A DNA stretch of 64,000 nucleotides, taken from the NCBI RefSeq assembly GCF_900187875.1, contig NZ_FYEX01000001.1, positions 682,001 to 746,000 on the forward strand, given 5' to 3'. The notes below the pieces were generated by a model, which searched no databases, was not told the DNA's origin, and saw nothing but the letters and a program-made list of their open reading frames with translations. Both the position numbers and the translations under genes were made by a program. Shown here one piece after another: positions 19,185 to 28,494 of this stretch. The DNA is from Polynucleobacter victoriensis. GTDB taxonomy: Bacteria; Pseudomonadota; Gammaproteobacteria; Burkholderiales; Burkholderiaceae. How positions within the stretch are numbered: the first letter of the stretch is position 1; the number at the start of each line of letters is the position of its first letter.

Positions 19185-20740
19185 TTAGCCAAACCTCCCA
19201 TTGCTAGTTGCAAATGCATCTGATCAGAAAAAGGATGTTTCTTCCCGGCAATCTCTTGAGTTTCCTCGTGACCTTTGCCCGCCACTAAAACAATGTCTTG
19301 CGCCTTAGCCTGACGAACAGTTTGCAAGATAGCTGTGGCGCGATCAGGATTAACCTGTGCACGAGCTGGATTTTCAAAACCACCCAAAATCTCTGCAATG
19401 ATTTGCTCTGGGTTTTCGCTACGTGGGTTATCGCTTGTGATCATTACTTGATCTGCATACCGTTCTGCAATACGCCCCATCATTGGACGCTTACCCGCAT
19501 CACGATCACCACCACAACCAAATACACACCATAACTGGCCCTTGCGCTCACGTGCCATCACTTGGAGTGTTTTAAGAACTTGCTCTAAAGCATCTGGCGT
19601 ATGAGCAAAGTCAACAATTGCCATTGGAGTAGATGAAGATTGGCTTACCAATTCCATACGACCCTTTACCGGCTTTAACTGAGCAACAGTTTCTTTGGCT
19701 TGATCACACGACTTACCACCGGCAACCATGCAAGCAAAAACAGCTAAGGCATTGCTCACATTAAACGCACCAACAAAGTTTGTTTGCACTAAGCCTAAAT
19801 CTTCGCCAGAGACATTCAGGTTAAAACTCATGCCTTGATTCATTAAATGAATATCGCTGGCCAACACTTTTTTGTAATTTTTATTAACAAAGCATGGCAA
19901 AGCTAATAAATTTTCCGCTTGTGTTCCATAAGCCCAAACCGTGATGTTTGTGTTTGCAACTCTATTTGCCAAGTCTTGTAGACACTCTCGTCCAAACGCA
20001 TCATCTGCATTGATCACAATATGTTTGATGCCTGGCAAATTAATTATTTTTTTCTTCGCAGCAGCATATTCAGACATGGTGCCGTGGTAATCCAAATGAT
20101 CTTGACTGAGATTTGTTATGACCACAGTGTCAAATTCAACACCATTAATGCGACCTTGATCCAATGCATGTGATGAAACTTCCATCGCCACGCTCGCAGC
20201 GCCCTGATCTTTAATGTTCTTTAATAAAGACTGTAAACGTGCAGCATCAGGCGTAGTAAATCCTGTGGGTTTGATTTCATTTAATAAACCAGCACCCAAG
20301 GTTCCCACAACGGCTGATGGTTGCTTTGAATCATGCAATGCGTTCGCAATCCACTGACTAACTGTTGTTTTGCCATTGGTTCCGGTGATACCAATCACCC
20401 TCATTTGACGGCTTGGGTTTTGATACCAATTAGCAGCAATGCTGCCAGCATTTTTTGCCAAATCTGCTATCGGTACGCAGCGAGGATCTTTGCAAATCTC
20501 TACTTGCTCTTTAGTTAAACCGCTTGGCTCATACAAGACTAAAGCAGCTCCCAAGTCCAGCGCTTGAGAAATATATATTCTGCTATCACTAATTTGATGC
20601 GCATTACCCACTGGGTAAGCCAACATCACATCACCCGCTTTTAACGTGCGTGTATCACTTGTGAATTGCGCCTGCGCACTCACATGCTGCGATAACAACA
20701 TATCAAGTGGAAGTGAGTGAGTAGGCAACATAGCGTTCAT
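19181..20740 (-). CDS. murE: UDP-N-acetylmuramoyl-tripeptide synthetase MurE
   Basis: Adds the third stem-peptide residue. The motif DNPRSENP in the C-terminal domain is the one that selects meso-diaminopimelate over lysine, so the cell wall is of the ordinary Gram-negative type. The ATP loop ITGTNGKTTVSQW is at about residues 137-149, and TNLSQDHLDYHGTM carries the usual metal and substrate contacts. 519 residues is normal. It overlaps both ftsI and murF by four bases. Confidence 0.96.
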   Translation of the reverse strand: MNAMLPTHSLPLDMLLSQHVSAQAQFTSDTRTLKAGDVMLAYPVGNAHQISDSRIYISQALDLGAALVLYEPSGLTKEQVEICKDPRCVPIADLAKNAGSIAANWYQNPSRQMRVIGITGTNGKTTVSQWIANALHDSKQPSAVVGTLGAGLLNEIKPTGFTTPDAARLQSLLKNIKDQGAASVAMEVSSHALDQGRINGVEFDTVVITNLSQDHLDYHGTMSEYAAAKKKIINLPGIKHIVINADDAFGRECLQDLANRVANTNITVWAYGTQAENLLALPCFVNKNYKKVLASDIHLMNQGMSFNLNVSGEDLGLVQTNFVGAFNVSNALAVFACMVAGGKSCDQAKETVAQLKPVKGRMELVSQSSSTPMAIVDFAHTPDALEQVLKTLQVMARERKGQLWCVFGCGGDRDAGKRPMMGRIAERYADQVMITSDNPRSENPEQIIAEILGGFENPARAQVNPDRATAILQTVRQAKAQDIVLVAGKGHEETQEIAGKKHPFSDQMHLQLAMGGLAK

Positions 20741-22497
20741 CGACTAAACGAGACCTTTTGGCTTGCGCCTACTGACAAACCTTGTAAATCTTTATCAACC
20801 ATTTGCTTTACTGCTGCATCAGGTAAAACATTCATACTTCTTAAGGTTCCAGCAACAATATTTGCAAATGCTGGTGCAGCTACTACACCACCGTAATATC
20901 CACCAGCACTTGGCTCATCAACCATCACCGCAACAACAATGCGCGGCGCACTCATTGGAGCCATACCAACAAAGAAACCTCGGTATTTGTTACCTGCGTA
21001 ACCTTTGCCCTCAACCTTATGAGCAGTACCCGTCTTACCACCCACTCTGTAACCTAGAGTCTGGGCAGTTGTTGCTGTACCACCTGTTTGAGTTACCAAC
21101 TCAAGCATTTCGCGCATCTGTATTGCGGTCTTAGGAGAAATAACTTGAGTTCCCTTAGGTGTTGCATTGGTTTTGTAAATGGTTGTTGGCACCAACTCAC
21201 CATCGCGAGCAAAAATACTGTAGGCACGAGCCATTTGGAATAAAGATGCAGACAAACCATAGCCGTAAGACATAGTTGCTTGATCAATTGGCACCCAATT
21301 TTTGTATGGGCGCAAACGACCAGCTACCGCGCCCGGGAAACCAATTGTTGGCGCCTGGCCCAAACCGACTGCTTGGAACATTTCCCACATTTCTTGAGGC
21401 TGAAGTTGCATCGCGATTTTTGCTGTGCCAATGTTGCTTGATTTTTGAATCACTTCAGATACTGTCAACACACCATATGGGTGTGTATCAGTAATAGCTT
21501 TTTTACCAATCACAATTGATTTACCAATTGCCATCGATGTATTTGGTTGAACTATTCCTTTTTCCAAAGCCAAAGCAATTGAAAATGGCTTCATGGTTGA
21601 ACCTGGCTCAAAGGTATCGGTAAGAACTCGATTTCTTAATTGCTCACCACTTAAATTAGTTCTGGAGTTTGGGTTGTATGTTGGCCAATTAGCTAATGCC
21701 AAAATTTCACCTGTCTGAACATCCAACACCACAGCACCCGCAGCTTTTGCACGGTGTTTTTCAGCAATTGCCTTTAATTCATTAAAAGCTAAGAACTGCA
21801 CTTTGCTATCAATCGATAACTGTAAATCTGCACCATCTCTAGGTGGATGAATAATTCCCAAACCTTCTACATACCTACCTAGACGGTCTTGAATCACACG
21901 ACGGCGCCCAGGTTGGCCAGCCAACTCTTTTTCTTTGGCTAACTCCATACCTTCTTGACCACGATCTTCAACATTCGTGAAGCCAACGATGTGAGCCATC
22001 GCCTCACCTTCAGGGTAAAGGCGCTTGTACTCATTGTTTTGCGCAATACCAGGTATACCCAACTCTTTGATTTGTTTTGCTACATCAAGATCAACCTGAC
22101 GCTTCAAAAATATTTGAGTACGGTCTGACGATAATTTTTTCTTTAACTCGCCTTCTCCAATTTCAAGCAATCTAGCTAACTGAGTAAGTTTTTCTTTTGA
22201 CAAATCTTCAGGAACAGCTTCTGGGAAGGCAATGATGGCTTTGGCAAGCAAGCTTGTTGCCAACACCTCGCCATTACGATCCAAGATTTTTCCTCGGCTA
22301 GCAGGCATCTCAATAGAACGTAGTGTCGCCTTATTACCTTTTTCTTCGTAAAAAGAATTACCAAAACCTTGAACCCAGATTGCTCTAACAACCAAAGCTG
22401 TAAAACCAACAAAGATTAAAAATAAAACTAATCTTGAACGCCACATAGGTAGGCGCAAAACTAAATTAGGCGTGGATGAAAATGAAATTTGTGCCAT
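20737..22497 (-). CDS. ftsI: Division-specific transpeptidase FtsI (PBP3)
   Basis: Class B penicillin-binding protein that cross-links septal peptidoglycan together with FtsW. A membrane helix is at about residues 22-42, followed by the pedestal domain (SRGKILDRNGEVLATS) and the transpeptidase domain. The catalytic motifs are Ser300-Thr-Met-Lys (EPGSTMKPF), SSN at 353-355 (KSSNIG) and KTG in VGGKTGTAHK. 586 residues is normal. The start shares one base with the stop of ftsL and the end overlaps murE by four bases. Confidence 0.97.
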   Translation of the reverse strand: MAQISFSSTPNLVLRLPMWRSRLVLFLIFVGFTALVVRAIWVQGFGNSFYEEKGNKATLRSIEMPASRGKILDRNGEVLATSLLAKAIIAFPEAVPEDLSKEKLTQLARLLEIGEGELKKKLSSDRTQIFLKRQVDLDVAKQIKELGIPGIAQNNEYKRLYPEGEAMAHIVGFTNVEDRGQEGMELAKEKELAGQPGRRRVIQDRLGRYVEGLGIIHPPRDGADLQLSIDSKVQFLAFNELKAIAEKHRAKAAGAVVLDVQTGEILALANWPTYNPNSRTNLSGEQLRNRVLTDTFEPGSTMKPFSIALALEKGIVQPNTSMAIGKSIVIGKKAITDTHPYGVLTVSEVIQKSSNIGTAKIAMQLQPQEMWEMFQAVGLGQAPTIGFPGAVAGRLRPYKNWVPIDQATMSYGYGLSASLFQMARAYSIFARDGELVPTTIYKTNATPKGTQVISPKTAIQMREMLELVTQTGGTATTAQTLGYRVGGKTGTAHKVEGKGYAGNKYRGFFVGMAPMSAPRIVVAVMVDEPSAGGYYGGVVAAPAFANIVAGTLRSMNVLPDAAVKQMVDKDLQGLSVGASQKVSFSR

Positions 22498-22760
22498 TAA
22501 TCCACCACCACATATTGGGTGCGTCCAGGATTAATTAATTGCATATGCAATTGCTTGCGGGCAATATCGGTAATCCTAGCTGCTTTAGATAAATTACGTT
22601 GCTCATATTCAAGACGTAACCAATCTTGATTTAAGCGACGCTCTTCTGTTTGAGCGCGTTCCAAGGCAACATACAAAGATCTGGTCTTTTGTTGTGCAGC
22701 CACCAAAGACAATGCGCACAACATCAAAATAACCAACAAAATAATTGTGGAACGGTTCAT
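22497..22760 (-). CDS. ftsL: Cell division protein FtsL
   Basis: Small bitopic divisome protein, 87 residues. A membrane helix at about residues 5-22 (TIILLVILMLCALSLVAAQ) is followed by a periplasmic helix with heptad-like spacing (SLYVALERAQTEERRLNQDW), the coiled coil that pairs with FtsB. A conserved short C-terminal part ends NPGRTQYVVVD. Identification rests on position between rsmH and ftsI as much as on sequence, which is poorly conserved in this family. Confidence 0.92.
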   Translation of the reverse strand: MNRSTIILLVILMLCALSLVAAQQKTRSLYVALERAQTEERRLNQDWLRLEYEQRNLSKAARITDIARKQLHMQLINPGRTQYVVVD

Positions 22761-23710
22761 GCCAAACCTCCCACAGTTTTATTTTTAATTTTGCGCATCA
22801 CTCTCAAAATGGCAGAACGTGCGCGTGGATTTTCCTGAACTTCTTGTTCGCTAGGTTTAATACGGCCCAATAGTTCAGCAAATGGTTTTGGCATTTGGTT
22901 TTCAGTCAACGGCAAACCTCTTGGCACAGAAACCTGTGACAAGCCCTGCATGAATTGCTTAACAATTCGATCCTCTAAAGAATGAAAACTAATGACGGCT
23001 AATAAGCCGCCAGGTTTCAAGCAGTTAAATGCTGCGTTCAACCCACCCTCCAAGTCGGCAAGCTCTTGGTTGATATAAATCCGTATAGCCTGAAAGGTGC
23101 GCGTGGCCGGATCTTGGCCCGCCTCGCGGGTGCGGACGACACTAGCCACGAGCGACGCGAGTTCTCTTGTCCTAGTGAGTGACTCGCCTTGCTCTCTGCG
23201 AGTAACAATCGCCTTTGCAATCTGTACAGCAAACCGTTCTTCCCCATAGTCCTTAATGACCCTCGCTATTTCTTTTTGTTCTGCTGTTGCCAACCACTCC
23301 GCCGCACTCTGACCGCGAGTTGTATCCATCCTCATATCCAAAGGACCATCTTGGCGAAAGGAAAAGCCACGATCTGGATCGTCGATTTGCGGAGAGCTGA
23401 TTCCTAAATCCATCAAGATGGCATCTGCTGTTTCGGCTGGTACGTGCTCGCCCATCGAGGCAAAGCTCTCGTGAATAATTTGAAAACGTGGATCTGTAAT
23501 CGTGTTTGCCTCGGCGATCGCCTGCAAATCTTTGTCGAAGGCAATCAGCTTTGATGCTTGATTCAAATTCTTGAGTATTTCTCTGCTGTGACCACCACGC
23601 CCAAATGTGCCATCGATAATTATTTTTGATGTGGCACTTGATGAAGTCGAATCCCCCAATACCGAGGTGACTGCCTCGGCCAGTAATACTGGGCGATGGG
23701 TGTATGTCAT
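22757..23710 (-). CDS. rsmH: 16S rRNA (cytosine-1402-N4) methyltransferase RsmH
   Basis: SAM-dependent methyltransferase (MraW) that modifies C1402 of 16S rRNA. The 317-residue protein starts HRPVLLAEAV and carries DGTFGRGGHSREIL (SAM loop), LMDLGISSPQIDDPDRGFSF and VISFHSLEDRIVKQFM, all diagnostic. It lies 12 bases downstream of mraZ and overlaps ftsL by four bases. Confidence 0.97.
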   Translation of the reverse strand: MTYTHRPVLLAEAVTSVLGDSTSSSATSKIIIDGTFGRGGHSREILKNLNQASKLIAFDKDLQAIAEANTITDPRFQIIHESFASMGEHVPAETADAILMDLGISSPQIDDPDRGFSFRQDGPLDMRMDTTRGQSAAEWLATAEQKEIARVIKDYGEERFAVQIAKAIVTRREQGESLTRTRELASLVASVVRTREAGQDPATRTFQAIRIYINQELADLEGGLNAAFNCLKPGGLLAVISFHSLEDRIVKQFMQGLSQVSVPRGLPLTENQMPKPFAELLGRIKPSEQEVQENPRARSAILRVMRKIKNKTVGGLA

Positions 23711-23722
23711 GGTCGGCCAACA

Positions 23723-24151
23723 TCAGAAGGTAAATTGCTTGAGTGCATCTGGCATGCCTTGTGCAATTGCAACTTGCTCTTTTTGAGCATAGGTTGAGGC
23801 ATCCCATAATTCGAAGTGACTACCCATACCTAAAAGCATCACATCGCGTTCTATATTTGCAGCAGCGCGCAATTCTGGACTCACCAAGATGCGACCTGAA
23901 CCATCCATGTCAACATCAGAGGCATTACCCAAAAATATACGGCGCCACCAATGTGCATCCATTGGCAGTTGTGCGATACGGCTTCTAAATGCTTCCCACT
24001 CAGATCTTGGGAATAGTAGCAAGCAACCATCGGGGTGTTTTGTGAGCGTAACTCTGCCCTCACCTTGCAATTGCAAGGCGTCACGATGCCTTGAAGGAAT
24101 CGACATGCGACCCTTAGCATCGAGAGTTAATGCAGAAGCACCTTGAAACAC
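23723..24151 (-). CDS. mraZ: Transcriptional regulator MraZ
   Basis: First gene of the dcw cluster; in E. coli MraZ represses its own operon. The 142 residues contain two SpoVT/AbrB-type half-domains: SALTLDAKGRMSIPSRHRDA near the N-terminus and DVDMDGSGRILVSPELRAAA in the middle, each with the DxxGR signature. The start codon is GTG at 24149-24151, followed by FQGASALTLD, the usual N-terminus. The likely binding boxes lie directly upstream of the start. Confidence 0.96.
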   Translation of the reverse strand: MFQGASALTLDAKGRMSIPSRHRDALQLQGEGRVTLTKHPDGCLLLFPRSEWEAFRSRIAQLPMDAHWWRRIFLGNASDVDMDGSGRILVSPELRAAANIERDVMLLGMGSHFELWDASTYAQKEQVAIAQGMPDALKQFTF

Positions 24152-24159
24152 GTATTTTT

Positions 24160-24184
24160 CCCCACTTTTTCACACTTTTCCCCA
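24160..24184 (-). promoter_or_regulatory. MraZ-type operator: three boxes spaced 10 bases apart
   Basis: On the minus strand, two perfect TGGGG boxes (24180-24184 and 24160-24164) flank a degenerate TGTGA (24170-24174). Each is separated from the next by five bases that read AAAAG. MraZ is known to bind three direct TGGGN repeats with five-base spacers upstream of mraZ, so this fits an autoregulatory operator. It overlaps the presumed -10 element and ends nine bases before the GTG start, so the last box may also cover the ribosome binding site. Confidence 0.75.
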
Positions 24185-24212
24185 CTGTAGAGGATGCGTA
24201 ATTCATGGTCAA
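24184..24212 (-). promoter_or_regulatory. Candidate sigma-70 promoter of the dcw operon
   Basis: On the minus strand TTGACC (24207-24212) and TACAGT (24184-24189) are separated by exactly 17 bases, five and four matches to the consensus -35 and -10. The -10 abuts the first MraZ box, so MraZ binding would block polymerase. This is the only good promoter I see for the long mraZ-to-lpxC gene train, although internal promoters are likely. The rest of the 24213-24345 gap back to coq7 is AT-rich with no other clear signal. Confidence 0.6.
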
Positions 24213-24345
24213 GTGTTTTAGGTACTTTTTTTGAAAATTCTTTAGCTAGAACAAGTACTTAGGAGCTCATGTTGATGATATTTTAAGGGTAAATTTCCAA
24301 TAAAAACATAGGGGTGGAAAGTACTCTTAAGAAACTAGCTTAGGG

Positions 24346-24993
24346 TTATAGGCGATAAGCTGTACTTGTCATGACTTTTGCCATCATTTTCATGGCAGTT
24401 TTGACTGGATTTGGTAGATCAATACCACCTTCATCCCTGGCCATTTGACCATGAGCGATCTCATCTTCTCTCATTTGAGCCACAATTGCCATTGAACGGT
24501 AGTCATTTGTCGGCAACTCCGTCAAATGGCCATCTAAATGATTTTCAACCTGTTTTTCAGTCTCAGAAACGAAACCAAGACTAACTTTATCGCCCGCCAA
24601 ACCAGCTACGCTGCCCAATACAAATGAGCCCGCGTACCACAATGGGTTAAGCAAGCTAGGTCTTGAATCTAACTCGCTCAAACGCTGCTCGCACCAAGCC
24701 AAATGGTCTTCTTCTTCAATAGCAGCATGCTCTAACTTATCTTTTAAATCAGAGCTTTTCGCATGTAGTTTTTGCGACTGATACAAAGCTTGAGCGCATA
24801 CCTCACCCACATGATTAACACGCATCAATCCAGCCGCATGTTGTTTTTCTTGAGTAGTGAGATTTTCCGTAGGTGCTGATTGAGGAACAGGTCTACGCAT
24901 TGGTGTAGCGCCCACAATCGAGCGCAAGGCGCGATCAAATTCAATAATGAATCCATCGAGCGGACTATGTTTTAGTTTGACATCAGAACCCAT
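24346..24993 (-). CDS. coq7: Coq7-type demethoxyubiquinol hydroxylase
   Basis: Di-iron monooxygenase that hydroxylates C6 of the ubiquinone ring in late ubiquinone synthesis; betaproteobacteria often use Coq7 instead of UbiF. The 215-residue ferritin-like protein shows ligand motifs in order: MRVNHVGEVCAQALY (Glu), HAAIEEEDHLAWC (Glu and His), VENHLDGHL (Glu), and MREDEIAHGQMA (Glu and His). A hydrophobic hairpin near SFVLGSVAGLAG would dip into the membrane. The Thr/Pro-rich N-terminal 45 residues are less conserved. Confidence 0.93.
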   Translation of the reverse strand: MGSDVKLKHSPLDGFIIEFDRALRSIVGATPMRRPVPQSAPTENLTTQEKQHAAGLMRVNHVGEVCAQALYQSQKLHAKSSDLKDKLEHAAIEEEDHLAWCEQRLSELDSRPSLLNPLWYAGSFVLGSVAGLAGDKVSLGFVSETEKQVENHLDGHLTELPTNDYRSMAIVAQMREDEIAHGQMARDEGGIDLPNPVKTAMKMMAKVMTSTAYRL

Positions 24994-25060
24994 AGCAATA
25001 TCTTATACGCTTATTGAATCATTTGAATTGATCAGTTGAGGTATTACGAAATTGGTTGCG

Positions 25061-25090
25061 CAAAATCAAACGGCGACCAATGATCGCCGT
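25061..25090 (-). terminator. Rho-independent terminator of bioB
   Basis: On the minus strand a 7-base GC-rich stem (ACGGCGA/TCGCCGT) with a 7-base loop is followed by TTGATTTTG. It sits about 30 bases downstream of the bioB stop codon. Confidence 0.7.
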
Positions 25091-25120
25091 CTAAATAAGT
25101 TGCTTTTTAAGATTGTTCGA

Positions 25121-26077
25121 CTAAACAAGAACCTCTGCTTTACAGGCAGTTTTTGTTTTCAAACCAAGCTCTGCCAACAATGCGCGATCAGCATCAGCTT
25201 CTGGGTTGTCTGTTGTTAATAATTTATCGCCGTAGAAAATGGAGTTGGCACCAGCCATGAAACACATGGCTTGCACAGCTCTACCCAACTCTTGACGCCC
25301 CGCGGATAAACGCACGCGAGCCGTAGGCATAGTGATGCGAGCAATCGCAATTGTGCGCACAAACTCTAGTGGATCAACACCTTTCTGCTCGGCCAATGGA
25401 GTACCTGCTACAGGCACTAGATGATTGATAGGCACTGACTCTGGATAAGGATTTAGATTTGCTAATTTAGCAATAAATGCTGCGCGCTGTTTGCGAGTCT
25501 CACCCATACCTATAATGCCGCCACAACACACAGACATACCGGCACTGCGTACGCTTTGTAATGTATCTAAGCGATCTTGATACTGACGTGTATTGATTAC
25601 AGAGCCATAAAAATCTTCACTGGTATCTAGATTATGGTTGTAGTAATCCAAACCAGCATCACCCAATGCTTTGGCCTGCTCAGGAGCTAACATGCCCAAA
25701 GTTGCACAAGTTTCTAAACCAAGATCCTTAACTCCTTTGATCATGGCAACTACTTTTTCAATGTCACGATCTTTGGGTTCGCGCCAAGCCGCACCCATAC
25801 AAAAACGATTAGAGCCAGCTTGTTTAGCAGCACGCGCCGCTTCTAAAACTTCTTCTACATCCATCATTTTGGTTGCTTTGACATCTGTTTGATAACGAGC
25901 CGCTTGAGGGCAGTAACCACAATCTTCAGGGCAACCACCTGTCTTAATTGATAACAAAGTAGCTAGCTCAATATCACCCTCTGGAAAATTTTCACGATGA
26001 ACGGCAGCAGCGCGAGCCATCAACTCGTTCATAGGTAGTTCATAAAGTTCTAATACTTGTTCAACAGAAGTAGACAT
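25121..26077 (-). CDS. bioB: Biotin synthase BioB
   Basis: Radical-SAM enzyme that inserts sulfur into dethiobiotin. The 318-residue protein carries the cluster motif GGCPEDCGYCPQ with Cys49, Cys53 and Cys56. YYNHNLDTSEDFYG and CCGGIIGMGETRKQR hold further conserved substrate and cluster residues, and RLSAGRQELG the Arg that binds the [2Fe-2S] auxiliary cluster. It is divergent from the Bug-bioA-bioF-bioD operon across a 67-base gap, in which I see no convincing BirA-type palindrome. Confidence 0.97.
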   Translation of the reverse strand: MSTSVEQVLELYELPMNELMARAAAVHRENFPEGDIELATLLSIKTGGCPEDCGYCPQAARYQTDVKATKMMDVEEVLEAARAAKQAGSNRFCMGAAWREPKDRDIEKVVAMIKGVKDLGLETCATLGMLAPEQAKALGDAGLDYYNHNLDTSEDFYGSVINTRQYQDRLDTLQSVRSAGMSVCCGGIIGMGETRKQRAAFIAKLANLNPYPESVPINHLVPVAGTPLAEQKGVDPLEFVRTIAIARITMPTARVRLSAGRQELGRAVQAMCFMAGANSIFYGDKLLTTDNPEADADRALLAELGLKTKTACKAEVLV

Positions 26078-26144
26078 ACGCTTTTTAGGGGAATTCTTAG
26101 TAATAATTGCTAATGATACAGGTCGAAGTGTTCAAATAGAGCCT

Positions 26145-27125
26145 ATGCGTCATATCCTAACTTTCATTTCTTTACTATTCCTGACCACGGCAACCATGGC
26201 CGAGAAATCATGGCCCAACGCTCAAAGCGAACCTGTGCGTATCATCGTGACCTTCACGCCTGGCGGAGCCCCAGATATCCTTGCGCGCATTTTGGCCGAA
26301 TACTGGCAAAAAGACTATAACAATCAAATAGTTGTTGAAAATAAACCAGGGGCTGGCGGCAATATTGGGACCGATTTAGTAGCCAAAGCAACTCCCAACG
26401 GACATAGCCTTTTAATTGGTACGGTTGGCACACTGACGATCAATCCCTATCTATACAAAAATCTTAACTATGATGCTCATAAAGATTTAGAGCCCATTAC
26501 ATTTCTTGCCAGCACGCCCAATGTATTGGTACTAAACAAACATGTACCAGCTCACGATGCAAAAAGTTTAATTGCGCTAGCCAAATCAAAACCTAATCAA
26601 TTAAGTTTTTCATCTTCCGGCATTGGCACCTCAATCCATTTATCTGGCGAATTATTTCAACAACTCACTAAGACAAAAATAAAACACATCCCTTATAAGG
26701 GAAGAGCTCAAGCAATGCCAGATTTATTAGGTGGACGTGTGGATATGAGTTTTGATAATTTGGCATCCGCATTACCGCTCATTAAGTCTGGAGACTTAAA
26801 AGCAATTGGTATAACCAATCTTCAACGATCAAGCTATGCTCCAGACATCCCAACACTGAGCGAATCTGGTGTTCCAGCACTGAAGAACTTTCAAGTTACG
26901 TCATGGTTCTCATTGATGGGGCCAGCCGGTATGCGTCCTGAAGATGTACAAAAGATAGCAGCAGAAACCAAAAGAATTCTTAATCTTCCTGAAGTTAAAA
27001 AACGTTTATCTAGCATTGGTTTAGAAGCTAACCCTCAAGGTCCTGATGCACTGAATCGATTAATACAGTCTGACTCAAAAAGATGGTCGAAATTAATTGA
27101 AGAAACAGGTATAAAAGCTGAATGA
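26145..27125 (+). CDS. Bug/TctC-family periplasmic binding protein in the biotin operon
   Basis: Extracytoplasmic solute receptor of the Bug (TctC) family, 326 residues. A signal peptide (MRHILTFISLLFLTTATMA) precedes the mature part. Family features are VRIIVTFTPGGAPDILAR in the first lobe, VENKPGAGGNIGTDLVA, YKGRAQAMPDLLGGRVDMSFDN, and WFSLMGPAGM. Relatives bind carboxylates and work with TctAB permeases, but no tctA or tctB gene is present here. Its TGA overlaps the ATG of bioA as ATGA, so it is the first gene of a bioAFD operon. That context suggests a biotin-related ligand such as a dicarboxylate precursor, which is inference only. Confidence 0.9.
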   Translation: MRHILTFISLLFLTTATMAEKSWPNAQSEPVRIIVTFTPGGAPDILARILAEYWQKDYNNQIVVENKPGAGGNIGTDLVAKATPNGHSLLIGTVGTLTINPYLYKNLNYDAHKDLEPITFLASTPNVLVLNKHVPAHDAKSLIALAKSKPNQLSFSSSGIGTSIHLSGELFQQLTKTKIKHIPYKGRAQAMPDLLGGRVDMSFDNLASALPLIKSGDLKAIGITNLQRSSYAPDIPTLSESGVPALKNFQVTSWFSLMGPAGMRPEDVQKIAAETKRILNLPEVKKRLSSIGLEANPQGPDALNRLIQSDSKRWSKLIEETGIKAE

Positions 27126-28468
27126 TTAAAAAAGCTTTCACCTCTAACCAATGGGTAGAACGCAGCTTAAAAGCTGTGTGGCATCCATGCACACAAATGA
27201 AACATCATGAACAGTTTCCTTTGGTAGCTCTCTCTCATGGGCAGGGTGTATGGCTTTACGGCCAAGATGGCAATCGCTACTTAGATGCTGTTAGCTCATG
27301 GTGGGTGAATTTATTCGGCCACGCCAATCCGACCATCAATGCAGCCCTTAAAGATCAACTAGACCAACTTGAGCATGCCATGCTGGCAGGCTTTACACAT
27401 CCACCAGTGGTTGAATTATCGGAACGACTAAGTGCTCTCACGCAACATCAACTAGGGCATACCTTTTACGCATCCGATGGCGCATCAGCCATTGAGATTG
27501 CTTTAAAAATGAGTTTTCACTATTGGCGTAATCGTGGCTTTGAAAACAAAAAAGAATTTATTTGTTTAAAAAATAGTTATCACGGCGAAACCCTAGGTGC
27601 ACTTGCAGTGACTGATGTAGCGATTTTTAAAGACGCCTATGGCCCACTCACCAAACAAGCACACATTGTTGCAAGCCCAGACTGTAGAAATGCTAAAAAT
27701 GGTGAATCCGCGTCTGATGTTGCCAAACTTGCCTTGGCTGATCTGGAAAAAACTCTGCAACAACATCAAGGGAACATTGCAGCATTGATATTAGAGCCAC
27801 TGGTTCAATGTGCCACTGGTATGGCGATGTACGATGCCAGCTATCTAACTGGTGCTCGTGAGCTGTGCGATCAATATCAAGTGCATCTTATCGCTGATGA
27901 AATCGCTGTTGGCTGTGGCAGAACTGGAACTTTTTTTGCCGTTGAGCAAGCCAATATTTGGCCAGACTTCCTAGCCTTATCAAAAGGTATCAGTGGTGGC
28001 TACCTACCACTTTCTTTGGTCATGACCACCGATGAGATTTATCAATCGTTTTATCACGATGACATCACAAAAGGGTTCTTACACTCACACTCCTACACAG
28101 GAAATCCATTGGCGTGTAGAGCAGCCCTTGCCACTCTTGATATTTTTGAGAATGAGCAAGTTCTGAAGAAAAATGAAGTATTGGCGCAAAAAATTTCTGC
28201 TGCTTTTGATTGGACTAGGCAAGATGCGCGCATTGAGCACGTTCGTCAAAAAGGCATGATTTTTGCGTTTGATATAAAAGCTTCAGCACTAAAAAATGGC
28301 TTTGCTAAAGCATTCTTCAAAGAAGCCTTGTCCCATGAAGTATTAGTTAGACCGATTGGCTCCACAATCTACATCATGCCACCTTACGTATTAAGTGATA
28401 GTGAACTAAGCCACTTATCCAAAGGCATTCAAACAACGCTTGAGCAAGTTTTAATAAATCATGCTTAA
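27122..28468 (+). CDS. bioA: Adenosylmethionine--8-amino-7-oxononanoate aminotransferase BioA
   Basis: PLP enzyme converting KAPA to DAPA with SAM as amino donor. The 448 residues include VWHPCTQMKHHE near the N-terminus, LDAVSSWWVNLFGHANP, YASDGASAIEIALKM (PLP phosphate contact), Asp259 in LIADEIAVGCGRTG, and the PLP lysine Lys288 in ALSKGISGGYLPLS. These distinguish BioA from other class III aminotransferases. It is coupled to the upstream Bug gene by a four-base overlap. Confidence 0.96.
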   Translation: MIKKAFTSNQWVERSLKAVWHPCTQMKHHEQFPLVALSHGQGVWLYGQDGNRYLDAVSSWWVNLFGHANPTINAALKDQLDQLEHAMLAGFTHPPVVELSERLSALTQHQLGHTFYASDGASAIEIALKMSFHYWRNRGFENKKEFICLKNSYHGETLGALAVTDVAIFKDAYGPLTKQAHIVASPDCRNAKNGESASDVAKLALADLEKTLQQHQGNIAALILEPLVQCATGMAMYDASYLTGARELCDQYQVHLIADEIAVGCGRTGTFFAVEQANIWPDFLALSKGISGGYLPLSLVMTTDEIYQSFYHDDITKGFLHSHSYTGNPLACRAALATLDIFENEQVLKKNEVLAQKISAAFDWTRQDARIEHVRQKGMIFAFDIKASALKNGFAKAFFKEALSHEVLVRPIGSTIYIMPPYVLSDSELSHLSKGIQTTLEQVLINHA

Positions 28469-28494
28469 TGTGGCAAACTGCCTAAAATAAAGAC

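Noticed and set aside
23253..23807. Long minus-strand frame overlapping rsmH and mraZ
   Set aside because: It is in another frame of two well-supported genes and its sequence has no recognisable domain.
26078..26144. BirA-type operator between bioB and the Bug gene
   Set aside because: I found no convincing palindrome resembling the known biotin operator half-sites in this 67-base gap.
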